Shown here piece after piece: positions 1 to 12,070 of a stretch of DNA of 64,000 bases. The stretch is from contig NC_055996.1 of NCBI RefSeq assembly GCF_018446385.1, positions 16,107,317 to 16,171,316 on the forward strand. The letters are read 5' to 3'. The notes beneath the pieces are model-generated. The model was not told where the DNA came from, ran no database searches, and saw only the letters and a program-made list of their open reading frames with translations. This DNA comes from Zingiber officinale (taxonomy: Eukaryota > Streptophyta > Magnoliopsida > Zingiberales > Zingiberaceae). The position numbers and the translations under genes are program-made. The number at the start of each line of letters is the position of its first letter. The stretch's first letter is position 1.

Positions 1-155
1 ATAATTTTCTGAACATTTTTCTTGCTGATCTATATGCGCTAAGAAATCCCTTATAATCTGTTTACTTGGATGAAAAATATGGGGCAATGAGGGAAAATGA
101 TACAGAATATGTACCAAGTAATAGATGGATCCTGAATCATGTTTTTTCAATTCAG

Positions 156-395
156 GTTTCAGATACGGAGCAAAATTCTGCAGATGATAACAACCTAGCT
201 AATTTGGACTTGAATTTGGGTTTGAAAGCTACTTACAACGAGAGAGAAACAAAATCCAGAAACAGTGGTTCAGATGAAGGTGATCAGGTGGAGAAAATAA
301 ACTTAGACGAGGAAATTGAAATGAACAACAGAACGGATTCAGAAGTGCCAAACAAGTTGAAGAGAAAAAAGCTATCGCCCCTGACCTCGAAATGA
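156..395 (+). CDS. 3'-terminal exon of an unrecognised gene with an EAR-like DLNLGL motif
   Basis: The frame is open from the left edge region to a TGA at 393-395. A pyrimidine-rich tract ending in CAG just before about 156 (a second CAG lies at 162) looks like a 3' splice site, so this is probably the last exon of a gene that starts outside the window. The exon encodes about 79 residues. It has an LDLNLGL core near its start, which matches the LxLxL/DLNxxP-type EAR repression motif of plant transcriptional repressors. An acidic, Asn-rich stretch and a basic KLKRKK tail (possible nuclear signal) follow. I cannot assign a family. AT-rich sequence with possible polyadenylation signals follows the stop. 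The splice site and the repressor role are inference. Confidence 0.4.
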   Translation, partial: VSDTEQNSADDNNLANLDLNLGLKATYNERETKSRNSGSDEGDQVEKINLDEEIEMNNRTDSEVPNKLKRKKLSPLTSK

Positions 396-875
396 GACTC
401 TGATCTATCATGTCGGCTTTCGGTTGTCATGCTGTTTAGCTCACCTTCATTTGAATTTCAAGCTGCAAACGTATTCTTCATGTCTCAGTTTGCTGCTTTG
501 GATCTGTTGGTTATTTTGGAGCCATGGAACTTCTCTCTCTGATTAAATTTGTATCTTGTATGGATTCTTTTTATCGAATGGCTTCGTTATCATGAACTGA
601 TGGCGCCATTTAACTTCTAAGAAACTTTATAACATTTTGCCTTTTCCCTTACAGTGTGCAAGGATCTGATTTGGTTTCCTGCGTGATAAGTTTTCCCTTC
701 AGATTCTATAAAAGAATGGCTTCGCTCAAGTTTAGTTTTCATTCAAAATTTAGTCATCTTCTTGAAAGAGTTTTAGCGTGCTTTGCTGTGAACCCTCCCA
801 GAGTGGGTCAAAATGGAGAAAATCGATTGAGGTGGTGGTCAAGATCAAGAAGAAGTCAAAGATATTAACAGTATT
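396..875. other. intergenic / 3' flank
   Basis: T-rich sequence downstream of the first gene, with no supported coding region. A 70-codon open frame at 656-868 has no recognisable features and is probably chance. Confidence 0.5.
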
Positions 876-1640
876 AATGATGCGTCCAAGCTAGCCATAT
901 GGCCGGTCTGGTGTGAGTGCTCGCTTGGGCTTCTCGCCTGGACAGACTTCCTATCTCGACTCAGGGATTGAGTCACATGACCAAGTGGGTCGATCAGTTG
1001 ATCAGCCATCCTTTCCAACGAGTAGATAAGGCTATGTCCGACATACCGCTCATTTGATCGGATCGATAGGCCGATTGGACATATGACTCTGCAATAAAAC
1101 GATGGGCCGACTGAAGAACGATCAGTTGACCACATTTTATAAGGTCAAGTTGGCGATCTACCAGTCGAGGGGCAGTTGGTCTGCTCAACGTGGGCTCCAT
1201 GGGCCCACAGTACTGTACTCTTTTGAAAGTTTATGCCGTCAACAGTAGAGAATGTCCTAGGGTAAATTGTACTTTAGAAGCTTCTAATCTGTCATATGAC
1301 AAGGATTTGCGTGCTCGTTTAAGGAAAGATGTCAGGGATACTTTTCAACTTATCTTTTCTTAGGAAGACTTTGGAAAACGTGCATATGCTTTGGGATGTG
1401 TGCACAAGCACTATAGTGGAACTATAAAAGGGGGTCTCCTACAGGCGATGGTATGTGATACTCAATTATTCCACACGTTTTCTGCTACTATTTATTTCTA
1501 CTATTCTCTTCGCCTGAACCGAATACTGATTTGAACATCGGAGGACCAACGTCGAAGACCTCTTCCTTGGCCCGACACTAACGCTCCTGTATTGCAGGAT
1601 AGTGTGGAGTCTTCATCCAGTCAACAATGGAGTCACGTTC
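876..1640 (+). mobile_element. Gypsy-like LTR fossil (solo or fragment)
   Basis: GC-richer block unlike its flanks. A TATA-like tataaaag lies at about 1424-1431. The 3' part around 1515-1605 matches, from memory, the conserved R-U5 pattern of plant Ty3/Gypsy LTRs: a 'tgatttgaacatcggagg' stretch, an 'agacctcttcc' stretch, then 'cactaacgctcctgtattgcagg'. No internal region follows, so it is a broken remnant or solo LTR. Both ends are approximate and I found no convincing target-site duplication. It looks old. Confidence 0.5.
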
Positions 1641-1892
1641 CCAGCTAACGGTTTTCTCAGTTTTTGAGCAGGATCAGCTTGTATTCTGAGGGTATTTTCA
1701 CCTTAGGAAAGTGATAACAAGCTTCTAAACCACCCACAAGTTTCATTATTTTTCTTCCTTCCTTCAGAGTTTCAATCGTTTCCTTTCTTTCAATACATTT
1801 ATGATAACAAAATGGGGGATGTGGTATCGGAAACATCGAACAGATACAGTGGCAATGATCCAAAGTTAAATTCGCAATCATCTTTATTCATT

Positions 1893-2666
1893 TCAAACAG
1901 GGATGATGCCTTGAGCTGCCAGTCTCTTCCTTACCCAAAACACTACTTGTTTACCAGCAATTCTCCTTTCATCAATGAGGAAGGGCTCGACCGTGCTGAC
2001 TCCCGATCCGTATGACGACAACGAGAACCCTTTGGGACCTGCAAATGCAGCAAAACTAGCGAGCCTCCATTTGCACTGGTGAACTATCTGTATATGTAAT
2101 TATGTATATGGAAAGAGAGCATCATCACCTGTCAAAACTCCATCTGGGAAAAAGGCCCAGAAGGAATATGGGACTCCATTATTCTTCAGGAAAGATCCTT
2201 CCAACTGTTAATGCACTATTATCATGCAAGTTGTTCAGGTTAGAACAAAGTTTATAGTTTCAAGATTCACTGACCTTCTTATCCTGAAATGAGATATCAA
2301 TATCTGATATATCCTCTTGAGCCTCAAGAGTCTTTTTCAGTGCAGGAATCACTTCCTCTTCCATCATCTCCGGCAATGACTTTGCTGGGGGTTTCCTAGG
2401 CTTCTGAGGAGACTCCTTTGCAACTGTCTCTTCCTTCTTCACTTCAGTAACTATCGAACAGTTCACCCAATCACTACACTTGCATTTCTCTTAAGCACAG
2501 AGTTAGTGAGTTAGTTACCTGCGGCCGCAGTGGAAGACTCTTGTATCACTGAACACAGAGCACTGCCACGGCTAAGAATGACTTTTCTACGATAACTGAT
2601 CGAGAACTTTGCATCTACCACCTGCCTTGCCAGAGTGCTCTGCATGTTGAATGACTGGCAAGCCAT
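1893..2666 (-). CDS. NDHV: NdhV-like chloroplast protein (DUF2996 type)
   Basis: Four minus-strand exons: 2519-2666, 2275-2450, 2129-2204 and 1893-2038. All joins are GT-AG and in phase, giving 181 residues. The N-terminus (MACQSFNMQ..., Ser/Arg-rich, few acids for about 45 residues) looks like a chloroplast transit peptide. A Lys/Glu/Pro-rich linker follows, then the conserved body with SLPEMMEEEVIPALKKTLE, SDIDISFQ, LEGSFLKNNGVPYSFWAFFPD, GPKGFSLSSYGSG, STVEPFLIDE and a C-terminal KRLAAQGIIPV. From memory this is the DUF2996 family that includes NdhV. NdhV is a thylakoid NDH-1 subunit near the ferredoxin-binding site that stabilises the complex used in cyclic electron flow. The gene structure is read directly; the name rests on recall. 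Only 336 bp separate it from the NPH3-like gene upstream on the same strand, so its promoter must be compact. Confidence 0.75.
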
Positions 2667-3002
2667 GATGATGAAGGCTGGTTGAGGGTGGAGGCTTCTC
2701 CACTGCTAGCTAGCCAAAGCAGGGCAATGGCTCAGCTGCTTAGGAAGATCTTATCCTTTAGTATTTTTTGTGGACCTTCTTTATCTACACAGTTTTCTTT
2801 GACAACAATGGTTTCTTTATTTAATTGTTCTTAAAATACTGAGCAATCTCGCACCACAGTCATTAAGTAGACTATTATTCAACAAAATAGTTACACAATT
2901 TACCTTGTCAACAATCTCTTAAATGACAGTTCAAAGTGCAGAAGGAACTACTCAATTGATAATTCTTAATCTCACCAAAGAATCTTAACAACTTTTAAAT
3001 GC
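2667..3002. other. short intergenic region holding the NdhV-like promoter
   Basis: Lies between the 5' end of the NdhV-like gene and the 3' end of the NPH3-like gene, both on the minus strand. AT-rich, and no clear TATA box was singled out. Confidence 0.4.
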
Positions 3003-5161
3003 CTACATGGTTTTGTGCTTGCCTCCAATTCCACTAGTCTTTTCATTCCTATCCTTTACTTTCTTAGCTTCAGATGGCGATGGAGTCTCCTTCGGGCGAT
3101 GTCGGCCTTCCGGTTCCTCTCTAGTCTTCTTTCGATCGCCCTGAGCTACCCCGGCACTTAAAATCTCATTCCCGGAAGGGATAGCATAAGCTGCTTTACT
3201 GCTGCTGGCTCCAGAAATTCTTTCTTGCTCAAAAAACAGGAGCTTCACTATCGCGCGCAATGGCATGTACTCATTTGCAATAGCATCTGCGCGCGTTTCA
3301 GGCGACAATTTACGGCAGTCAATCAGCCTGCACAACTTCTTCCTATCGGCCTTGCTCATCTCAGGGTGCTCCTATATCGATACAAAGTTCAGTTTAGTGA
3401 CATTACAAGAGTAGCAAGCCGCAAGCGGCAAAAATACTTCAAATTGGCACAATTGTGCCTTGTTAAGATATGCACCTCAAGGTATGAATTGATAGCTTGA
3501 TAGAGCTGATCGTGCTCCTGTCGTGCGATTTCAGGTAAGGATTCTGCTAATTGGATGAATTTTGAAACCGGTAAAGCGACGTCCCTTGCAATGGTTTGGA
3601 GGTAGGAGTCGAAAGTCTTGCCCACCTTGGCCATGGACACCATCATCCTCTCGTTCTCTTCTTGTCGGCGAAACTGAACTAAGAAATTCTCCAAAACGGC
3701 CTCCACCGTGCCGATATCATGCGACTGGGGATCTGTCGGTGATGGAACGATCAGATCGTCTGCAGTGGCTTCATCCATTTGCCGGCCTGATCGTCTCACG
3801 AGCTCAGCCTTGACAGAAGGAGAGACCCCAACGTAGTTGGCAACTTTCAGGAGCCTGAACAGGAAACTGCCGGAGACCGATCCTGGCTCCGTCGGGATCA
3901 TGCTGACGATGGATTCGAGTGCTCGACGGTGTTGACTCAGAGTGTGATCCGTTCGCGCTGAGGAGCTCTGAACATGCTCTCGGATCTCCTGCAGGCTGGG
4001 CAAGTGTTTGCATGCGTAGACATGGAGTGCTTCTCCGATGAGCCCTGCAGGGAGCTTCTTGGTAGACCTTACGGTGGATATAATCGACCGGAATAGATCG
4101 AGATGGAGCTCAGAAACATCCTCCGTCCACCAATCCTTGGGAGCTGATGTTCTTTGCTGCTTCTTCGGGTAGCCTGGCCTCGTGTAGGTGTAGGACCATG
4201 CGACCTGGAGATGAAAACTTCAACAATCTAAAATGCTCGAGGATCAGCAGTTGTTGAATCACAAACCTGTGAATGGTGCACTAGGATTTTTTCAATAACT
4301 GAATTCAGGCATGGCTGCACAATCCTATGCTCATCTGACCACCCGGACTGCCTCCACACCGTTTGCAGTGTGACAATGGAGTCTTTCCAGCCCTGGAGGA
4401 TGCATGATTCGAAGAACGACTCGAGCTTTGCGGTGAAGTTTCCTTTGGCCACCGACTCGGTCATCCGGAGAAACTTGGCTGCTGAAATTGCTGGCACAAA
4501 GTTGTGAGCGCTGAGGTTGATGGAGATCCCATAGCAGAACTTGGCACACAGTTCGAAAGCTTCTTCTCCTCCCGGTATGTCGTGAAGGGCGATTGGAATT
4601 GACTGGCCGGTTTCGTTGTTGCCGGTGTCAGACCAGAGTCGTTGCAGGAGGCCACATTTCAGAAGGAGTGGAAACTACAGTTAAAATGCCCTGAAATCAA
4701 AAGCCTTGCAACCATTGGAATTTGGAGGCACTTCTAGTTTAGTATTCTTAATTACCAACCAACTTCAGGATAGGAATTGCATTTGTTCAGCCATGAGTGA
4801 TCATGGAAACTATGAACTGCAATCCCATTTGTAGTTTGTCAGCTGATTCTCAAACTTGTTTGCCTATGATTCCATGGCAAGACAGTTACTTCTTTACCTA
4901 GTTCATACTCCATTCTCTAATATATTAAATTCCTGACGAAGAGGGAAAGTGGGGTTGTACCTTATGCAAGAGATACTTTGTGTTATTTACAAGAATTATG
5001 AGGTCAGCTGGTACATCCGACATCACAGACCTGCAACATGAGAATTTTCACTTGCAAATACAAGCTTCTTGTTGGTCTGTTATATAAGTAACAATTGCAT
5101 ACCTTACGGCCTCCTCGGTGTAGAAGGTGTCTGGTTTCGATCCAAGTTTCATGTACTTCAT
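3003..5161 (-). CDS. BTB/POZ domain NPH3/RPT2-like (NRL) protein
   Basis: Five minus-strand exons: 5103-5161, 4961-5030, 4267-4674, 3476-4204 and 3003-3371. Phases close to give 544 residues. The start is fixed by MKYMKLGSKPDTFYTEEAV, the classic N-terminus of this family. Residues about 25-130 form the BTB fold (ADLIILVNNTKYLLHKFPLL, GGEEAFELCAKFCYGI). Residues about 195-470 are the NPH3 domain (WWTEDVSELHLDLFRSII, LPSLQEIREHV, DQLYQAINSYLEEHPEMS, NEYMPLRAIVKLLFFEQER). The C-terminal 65 residues are basic and charged. NRL proteins are plasma-membrane-associated adaptors of CUL3 E3 ligases, used in phototropin blue-light signalling (NPH3, RPT2) or auxin-dependent organogenesis (NPY clade). 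I cannot assign the clade. All expected domain parts are present and no lesion is seen. Confidence 0.9.
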
Positions 5162-7239
5162 CCTTGCCTGAGTGCTTCCCTTGTACTACTGACATGAGAT
5201 CTTCCTCTATGAAACTCTAGCTTGTAGGAAATAGCAAACTGTGGTGGCAACATGAACAAAACAAGTTCTATATAACTCAGGTGGGACTCAGAAGCAACAC
5301 TTGATTGAAGAATAGACAACAAGTTGAACAACTGACAATTTGCCAATCTTTTTATATGCATGCGCCTTTTCTTGTAAATGTAAATCCATCTAAACAAGCT
5401 AAATTATTCATACAACCATGTCCTAGTGTGCTACTAGTTAAAGTGCTACTTTAGCTCTCTGATGTAGGGAGTGACATTTAAAAGAAAACTTGTTTTTTGT
5501 TGTGTAAAGAAGAGCCTACAAGAACCTTGATATTTCCTAAAATCATATAAGTTTAGCCACCAAAGAATTGGAGAATCCAATCATCCCATGAAGCTACAAA
5601 ACTTCTGCACATGGAAAAAAGAGGAACAATTAGGAGAAAAGCTTCTTTACACTTGAGCTAATCTAGATGCTAATGGAAGATTGCACCTTTTTTTTGTTTT
5701 TTAACTATGGTGTGCACTGCGTGGCGAATAGTACACATCTCAACCTCTCAGCCACAATGCAGCATTGTTTATGTGTTTTTAGAATGCTTTACTGAATATA
5801 GAGGTGATCAAACCAAATAATTGTAAACTAGTCAAAGCTTGTAGCTGAAAGTACCAGTTGCAAAGATCTGAAGGATGTGGTTGGAGGTCGGTCCAGCAAT
5901 GGCGCATGGATCTGCAGATGACCAACTCAGTTCCCTCTCACTAATCCTGTGCCTTTCTCTATCACATGAAGAAAATTTAAGTAGATGGAACAGAGAAGAA
6001 GTTGATACTGAAAGACAAAGAAGACTTCTATGGAAGAGATCCTCTTGAGCCCCTAACATACACCTTCTATATATACCTGTAAATCATGTAATAGGTATTG
6101 CCAGAGAATCTTTGAGCATTCTAGCATCAACAGTCAACTTTGTCAATCAGCATCCTAATTTTCTTAAATCATCTAAAAAGTAGAACCCTTTGTTTTAACT
6201 TTGAAACGATCCAGCATCTGCCACCCACAACAACCGCATAACGACCATTGTGTTTTTTAATCAGCAAAAGTAGAAGCTAGTGGCCTCTGTTTTGTTATTG
6301 AAACACCTTTTCAGCACTCCTAACCGAGCGCAGAAATCAAACCGCCCTGTGATCTTTAGTTTATTTAGGAAATATTTATAGCAACCTCCATCAAGAACAG
6401 CACTTTGGAATTCTTTGAAATTTAAGGCCATCATAATTCTCAACCACCTTGCGGCCTCAGCTTCCAACGAGTCGACTGAAACGAGCGGCGATGAGCTTTC
6501 TTTTGTGCGTAAACAGAATGATGAAGTCATTGAAAGGGCGAATGATGCACTCCACCTCTGGGGATCTGGGTGATCCATGATTGAAGCCTCATGGTGGGAG
6601 CAACTGTACAAAGGTGTGGAACAAGTAAGATCCACGTGAGACGCGTCCCTCTCCCACTACCTCGCGGTAGATTCTCTGCCTCGTCTTCTTCTTTGGCCTT
6701 TCTTCGAACATGTTTGATGCAGTCCGACTCGATCAGACATGAATCCCAACAGCTTTGGTGAATGGTGTTCGATCATGATTCAAAGTGCTGGGGGGTTGGT
6801 TTCAAGGTAGCAGTGCAAATGGAAGTGCAGCCTGCTCCAAAAGCTGAGGTTGTCTGAAAGCTTCGACAAGCCCGACTTCACTTTGTCTGCACTATCTGGC
6901 AAATTAGTGCCTGCTTTGTTGTCTCCATTGTTCTTCAAGTAATTGATAGTTTCATGACAATTTCAGGTTATAATGATGTTCTAGAAATTTAGATTTTCCA
7001 TTTTTTTTATGAGTGATTTATTAAATTTACAATAGCAGCTGGATGCAGATCGATTAAATTTCTGATGCTGAAGAAAAAACAAAGATTGTACGAACTCAGT
7101 TCAATTTTCTCAGGCTGAACAGAGTTAGGTGTCCAAAAACGCCATGTCAAATACATGAAATAAATCTGCCACATGAGTCCAGTTCCACAGAGGAATGATG
7201 CATATCCATGTTGCCTAAGAGAACAGAGGAGACGAAAGC
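5162..7239. other. intergenic region upstream of the NPH3-like gene
   Basis: About 2 kb between the NPH3-like start codon and the 3' end of the TFIIA gamma gene. It should hold the NPH3-like promoter and 5'UTR. Minus-strand open frames at 5832-6059 and 6261-6635 show no domain, splice context or composition bias that would support a gene. Confidence 0.5.
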
Positions 7240-7886
7240 TCACTGTGATAGCAACTTGGAGTCACAAGCTACAATCTTCACTCTCTTAACTGGCTCATTC
7301 AATTCCTCACTTTTGAAAGTTGCGTCTTTCAAGATGAACGTCCAAACATTGTCACAGAATCTATAGGTGTGCAGATGACCCTGCAGAACAGTCCCAGAGC
7401 TTAGGTATCTCAATTAGCATATTATCAAAACAAAGGCGAAATAAAGATCAAAATTGGTTTGTTCCTATCCATGACATTCTGTTACATTATAACTAAGAAG
7501 TGGTAGTTTCAGTTTAAATCAGTAGTATGATATAGAGGGTTGGAAAATTCACATTGGAATCACTATCCTTGCATGATATGTTGTGCCTGACAGGTTAACA
7601 ACAAGCTTTTACCTTAATAGAAACCTTGCTCTTCACTTGATTCTCCAAAGCGTCAGTCATGGACTAGAAGGAGAAAATATAAAAATGAGAAACACCCATA
7701 AGTATGACCTCAGAAGTCCCAAAAGGATTTTAGTAACTCGCTACGAATTTAGCTTACCCTATCAAACTGCATAAGAACTTGAATAGCAAGATCTGGGCTC
7801 AATCTTTCATTGGTAACCATCTCATCTAGAGTTTCTGTCAAGCACATACCAATACGGGACCTTCGGTACAACTCGAATGTGGACAT
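7240..7886 (-). CDS. TFIIA-gamma: Transcription initiation factor IIA gamma (small) subunit
   Basis: Three minus-strand coding exons: 7758-7886, 7613-7663 and 7240-7380. They join in phase to 106 residues, exactly the usual plant TFIIA gamma length. The protein starts [20 protein letters not shown] and contains [33 protein letters not shown] and a C-terminal [13 protein letters not shown]. The N-terminal half is the four-helix-bundle part and the C-terminal half the beta-barrel part that contacts TBP and DNA. TFIIA stabilises TBP on the TATA box in the nucleus; in rice the same subunit is the xa5 bacterial-blight resistance locus. An AG just upstream of the ATG (near 7890-7899) could be the acceptor of a long 5'UTR intron whose first exon lies near 12.1-12.3 kb. 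Confidence 0.93.
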
Positions 7887-7899
7887 GGTCTAGTCTAGC

Positions 7900-10800
7900 A
7901 GGAAATTCAGTGGCAAAAGTCAATGACCCAAAGGGGGAAAACCTGAAACATATCAAAGTCAACATGAAACAAGGAAGTTCTGTTTAATTATTTATAATAT
8001 AAAGACAGCAGACCACTGTTAAATGTATTAGAAATTGGACTTGCTAAAGTAAATTGGTCTCCACCGGAATGTCAGCATCATAAATTACTAGATGATGTAA
8101 GTATTATCATGCAAAAGAGATGTTCTTATTGACAAAAAAATGACATTATTGTTAAGTATAATAAGAAGGGAAAAAATGTATTGCTCACTTTTTTATGCCG
8201 TAGGCATCTAGGCATATACATAATATCAGACTTGATATACCATATCAAGTTATCAATGCAGATTTATCTTTATGTGGACATGATACAAAAGTATTGATAT
8301 TAAAATATGAAAAGGAAAAGATCTTCCACAAATATCTAACTATAACTTCAAATCCAATATTATTTGAGAGAATATTAAGAGGTAGTTTCATCTCTCCACC
8401 GTTTAGTCTCACATTTAAAAGAAAGGCCCTCTTGGGCAAGCTTAAGCATCAAGCGGCACCCAGAGAGTTTAGTCTCCCTTGGCCAACAATTCCTTCGACA
8501 ATACATCAACAAAGAGAGGATAAATTGAAAAAAAAAAAAAAAGATGAAGTAAACCTAGGATGGAGAGAGATGATAGGGAAAAATATCTCAAGTGGCCTGC
8601 TATATGAAATGACACATTATTGCACATTGCATAAATAAACTAAGGGAAAGCAATAGCACTTGAGAATCCCAAAGGAAAGATAGATAAGTCAACTCAACCT
8701 TTCGCCATTAGTAACAAATTATGAAGAAGTGATTTGTTCAAGTCTTCACAAGAGATGGATAGCACCACTTAACCCTTTGTTGGACATACCAAATTTGTAA
8801 TAATAATAAGAAATGATATTGATAATAAAATTTTAGAAAAGATCAAGAGGAAACCATAGTGCTCAGTTTTCACTAGCTCCAGTAGCGCAAATGCAACACA
8901 CAAATAAAACACCAAAGAATCTGTTGAAAGAAGATAGGGAGAAGAAGAAGAAATATCTAAATGCTACTGAGGTAAAGGAGAAGAAGGGATCATCAAGCTT
9001 TAAGAGAAAGCTACTAGGAAGAAGCAAGAAGAACGAGGGGAAAAGATTCCTACAGAAGATATAGACACGAGACAGATCTGTTGCAAAGTTGTAAAAAGAA
9101 CATACAAAGCACAAAGAAGGAACATGAGGAGCAGCACAAGGAGAATATCCAAGGATTCTATCTCACGATGTCCAGTACTCAATGTCAACGATCATCATGT
9201 CCACAACTCAATCTCATCAAATCCACAAGCACCACTCAATATAGGCCTCCAACCCTCAAGCATATGAGCTATCTAAGCTCCATGATCTTCACGATCAGCA
9301 CATGCACTATCCAAGTACTTACACACTTGAAGCACATGCCAAAATATAAAACATACATGACTTAAATCATATTCCTAACACATCAAAAAAACATATTAAG
9401 TCAAACCACAAGACAAGAATTGTTTCCCCAACACAAGTTTCTCTTAGTGATCAAGTCACTTGGTGGATAACAGAGGAGAGACAAAGTGGATAAGGGGAGT
9501 TCAAAACCATGAGCATAGGGTAGCAACAAAAAATTGTGGTGGTTGGCATCCAAATGAAGTTCGTTCCAAGGCCTTGGATGTGGTATTTTTTAGAGAAGAC
9601 AAAAAGGAAAGGGTTAGGATATCACATTGCAGGCTCAAGCGAGAAGACACAAAGTGGATGAGAGAAGGCCACGATCAACCTACCCTTATGGAAATATCTC
9701 CTCAAAAATCCTAAAACTAAAATGATAGCTTTGATACCAAGTTTAGAGAAAGGTAATATTTTATTACTGATTCAAGATACCAATTATATAGGTATATATA
9801 AGACAAATAACCAAACCCTAAACCCAATATACATATGTGGCACAAGACCCACATTGTCACTATTTCAATAGCTTATTAACTCTATTAGTATTACTAGTAT
9901 CAAGCACATAAAATTTAGATCTCAAATTTTGATTAAAAGAGTTAAATCAACAAAACAAGACTATTGCATAGCACTCCTGAAAAGGTGCTAGCTAGCTCAA
10001 CCAGTAAGGGCCATAGAAATTCAGTAAAGGTGATTAAGATTGAACTGACATAAATACTTATTATGCTATAACTTCCAAATTAGCCTTCAACACTTGTTCA
10101 AAACAAACTGCCTATCTGCTTTTATTTTTGGGAAAAAGAACTTATATTTCCACTACACCTAACAAAGACAATACTATTTACTTACAGTATAGTAATGTGC
10201 CTGAATAATAATCTAGAGTGCGTGTCATTTATTATTCCTTGAAGAAACGACAAAGCTTTAGACTATCATTAAGTCTTGGCAACATAGAGAATAAAATAGA
10301 CTTGATCTTTCTAAGTTAATCAACATTCAATATATGGAAAGCCAACAAAGAAAGGTAAACCAACTAATATTCAGTTTCAAAAGTATATGTTGATCCTGAA
10401 TGTTTTCTGAGTAACAAATTTCTGAGAACTCCAGGAATTTAATTGGTAAAGTGACACACGATGAAGGAAAATGGTCACAGTACCATATTAACTTCTGACA
10501 GGGGACACCAATGTCATGCGGAAAAAAACAACAATTCTTGGTGATTAGGTTTGGCCTGAATTAGTGGCTCCAATGCAGTGCAGCCCAACAATTTTTAGGT
10601 TAACATATTGGGCCCAAATTCAAAAAATTAAAATAGCCCAGCCTAGTCGATCATAAGTTAAGCCCAGCCCTACTCACTAAACGACGTCATTTCAATTAAT
10701 GGAAGAAAAAAAGGGGCTTTCTTTTGTTTGTCGTTTGGTGCATCCAGGAGCAACATACAGCTGAAAGCACAGTTTCGGAACAGCAATAGGGGCTGCTCAG

Positions 10801-12070
10801 TTGGGTTTCATTTTTCAAGCCGTTCAACATAATGAGTCCAAGGTCATCTCCTTGCCTCTCTGTTTGTTGAATGTTCATTATACATGTATGTATTATTATT
10901 TTCGTATTTAGCCCAAGGTAGTTGAAGATCTTGGCTACGCCTGAACATTAGATAATCAACAAACTTCATAAACTTACAAAAAACATAATGGGTCAAAATT
11001 TGTTTTCAACCACAAACAGGAAGTAGAAAGGTTAATAGTTGAATGCTCCTTGCACTATACCCCATTATAAAAAATTCTAAATATCTTTAAGGACGGTCAA
11101 ATCTATAAATTTCTGCATTTATTGTCCTAGCCAGTTAAATTTTTTCGCATAGTCAATCAATTTTCTTTAATTTTATCATTGTTGTGAACACCTCTAGCAA
11201 GAAGCTCAATCGGTCGTAAGAAATTCAAAAGTAAAAAAATCTAAATTGAATATCTTCTAAGGAAAGAAGGAATATTACATTATGCAGTAGCAATTTGCAA
11301 TTTTTTGTATACAATTGTAAGTTTAACTTAACAACAATGTGAAAATCATCCAATTTAAAACAGCAATGCCATTTAAGATTTTCTGTTAGCCATGAACTTA
11401 AAGTAAAATAAAAAATAAAAAATGGCAATTAGCTATGAAAAAATAAAATAATGTTCTGCAAGCATCATAATTATTATTGGGAGAAATGTAACTACATCAT
11501 CTTCTTACCATAATCATTGAGTATTTCATTTCCTATGCACGAACCAACAACTTATACCATAACAAGTTAAAATAAATAATCAAGTAATTACAGAAACCTG
11601 AAGAAAATAAATAAAGCATTTTGTTACACGATCTAAGAATCCATATGGTGTAAAAAGGAACACCATTATACCCCTTCTTCTACCTTTTACAATCAGATAA
11701 GCCACCAATTACAATTTTCTTAATCCTAGGGTTAGTGTCTCATGGTTACTTGCTTAACATAATTATAAATTTTTAATATTGTGAACAAGATGAAAAACAA
11801 ATAGATGCCTCTTCTCGGTCCTAAAGAAACCTTAAACTAAGGTTCAATTAGTCTAACAGCAAACAAAAAACACAAATCGAAATAGACAAAATAACAATCT
11901 GTAACAAGGAAATCAAAACAGATTTAGCTATTTTCAGTTCAGCAAAGTCTACCATAGCCTAAACCTAAATTCAAAATCAGAACAATAAAATCAAGAACAG
12001 AAACAAGGGGCTTTCTCATCACACGCGAAATACAACGAAAATGAAACACAAACACAACGCAAATAACCTC
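7900..12070 (-). other. inferred long 5'UTR intron of the TFIIA gamma gene
   Basis: No coding exon is supported in these 4.2 kb. The sequence is AT-rich and, read on the minus strand, T-rich as plant introns are. A GC-rich, transcript-leader-like block occurs only at 12.06-12.34 kb. Read on the minus strand that block ends with a possible GATCGGAG|GTTATT donor. I infer a first non-coding exon there, joined to an acceptor just 5' of the start codon at 7886. Plant TFIIA gamma genes are known to carry 5'UTR introns. Purine-rich stretches (8860-9120) and an LTR-like fossil (near 9.7 kb) lie inside. Confidence 0.4.
9725..9960 (-). mobile_element. LTR-type (probably Copia-like) fossil fragment
   Basis: On the minus strand the block reads as an LTR end: a TATA-like segment, an AATAAA-like signal, then TTGGTATCAAAGC at 9728-9740. 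That last motif resembles the initiator-Met tRNA primer-binding site that follows Copia LTRs. The sequence beyond (about 9.4-9.7 kb) may be degraded internal sequence. It is a short, old, clearly broken remnant. Family and borders are uncertain. Confidence 0.35.

Noticed and set aside
1812-2015. 67-codon plus-strand frame
   Set aside because: Antisense to the last exon of the NdhV-like gene.
6261-6635. 124-codon minus-strand frame upstream of the NPH3-like gene
   Set aside because: No recognisable motif, no promoter or splice context and unremarkable composition. Treated as chance.
8294-9365. Several 80-115 codon frames in the TFIIA gamma upstream region
   Set aside because: Lys/Ser-biased frames in purine-rich intron-like DNA with no domain.
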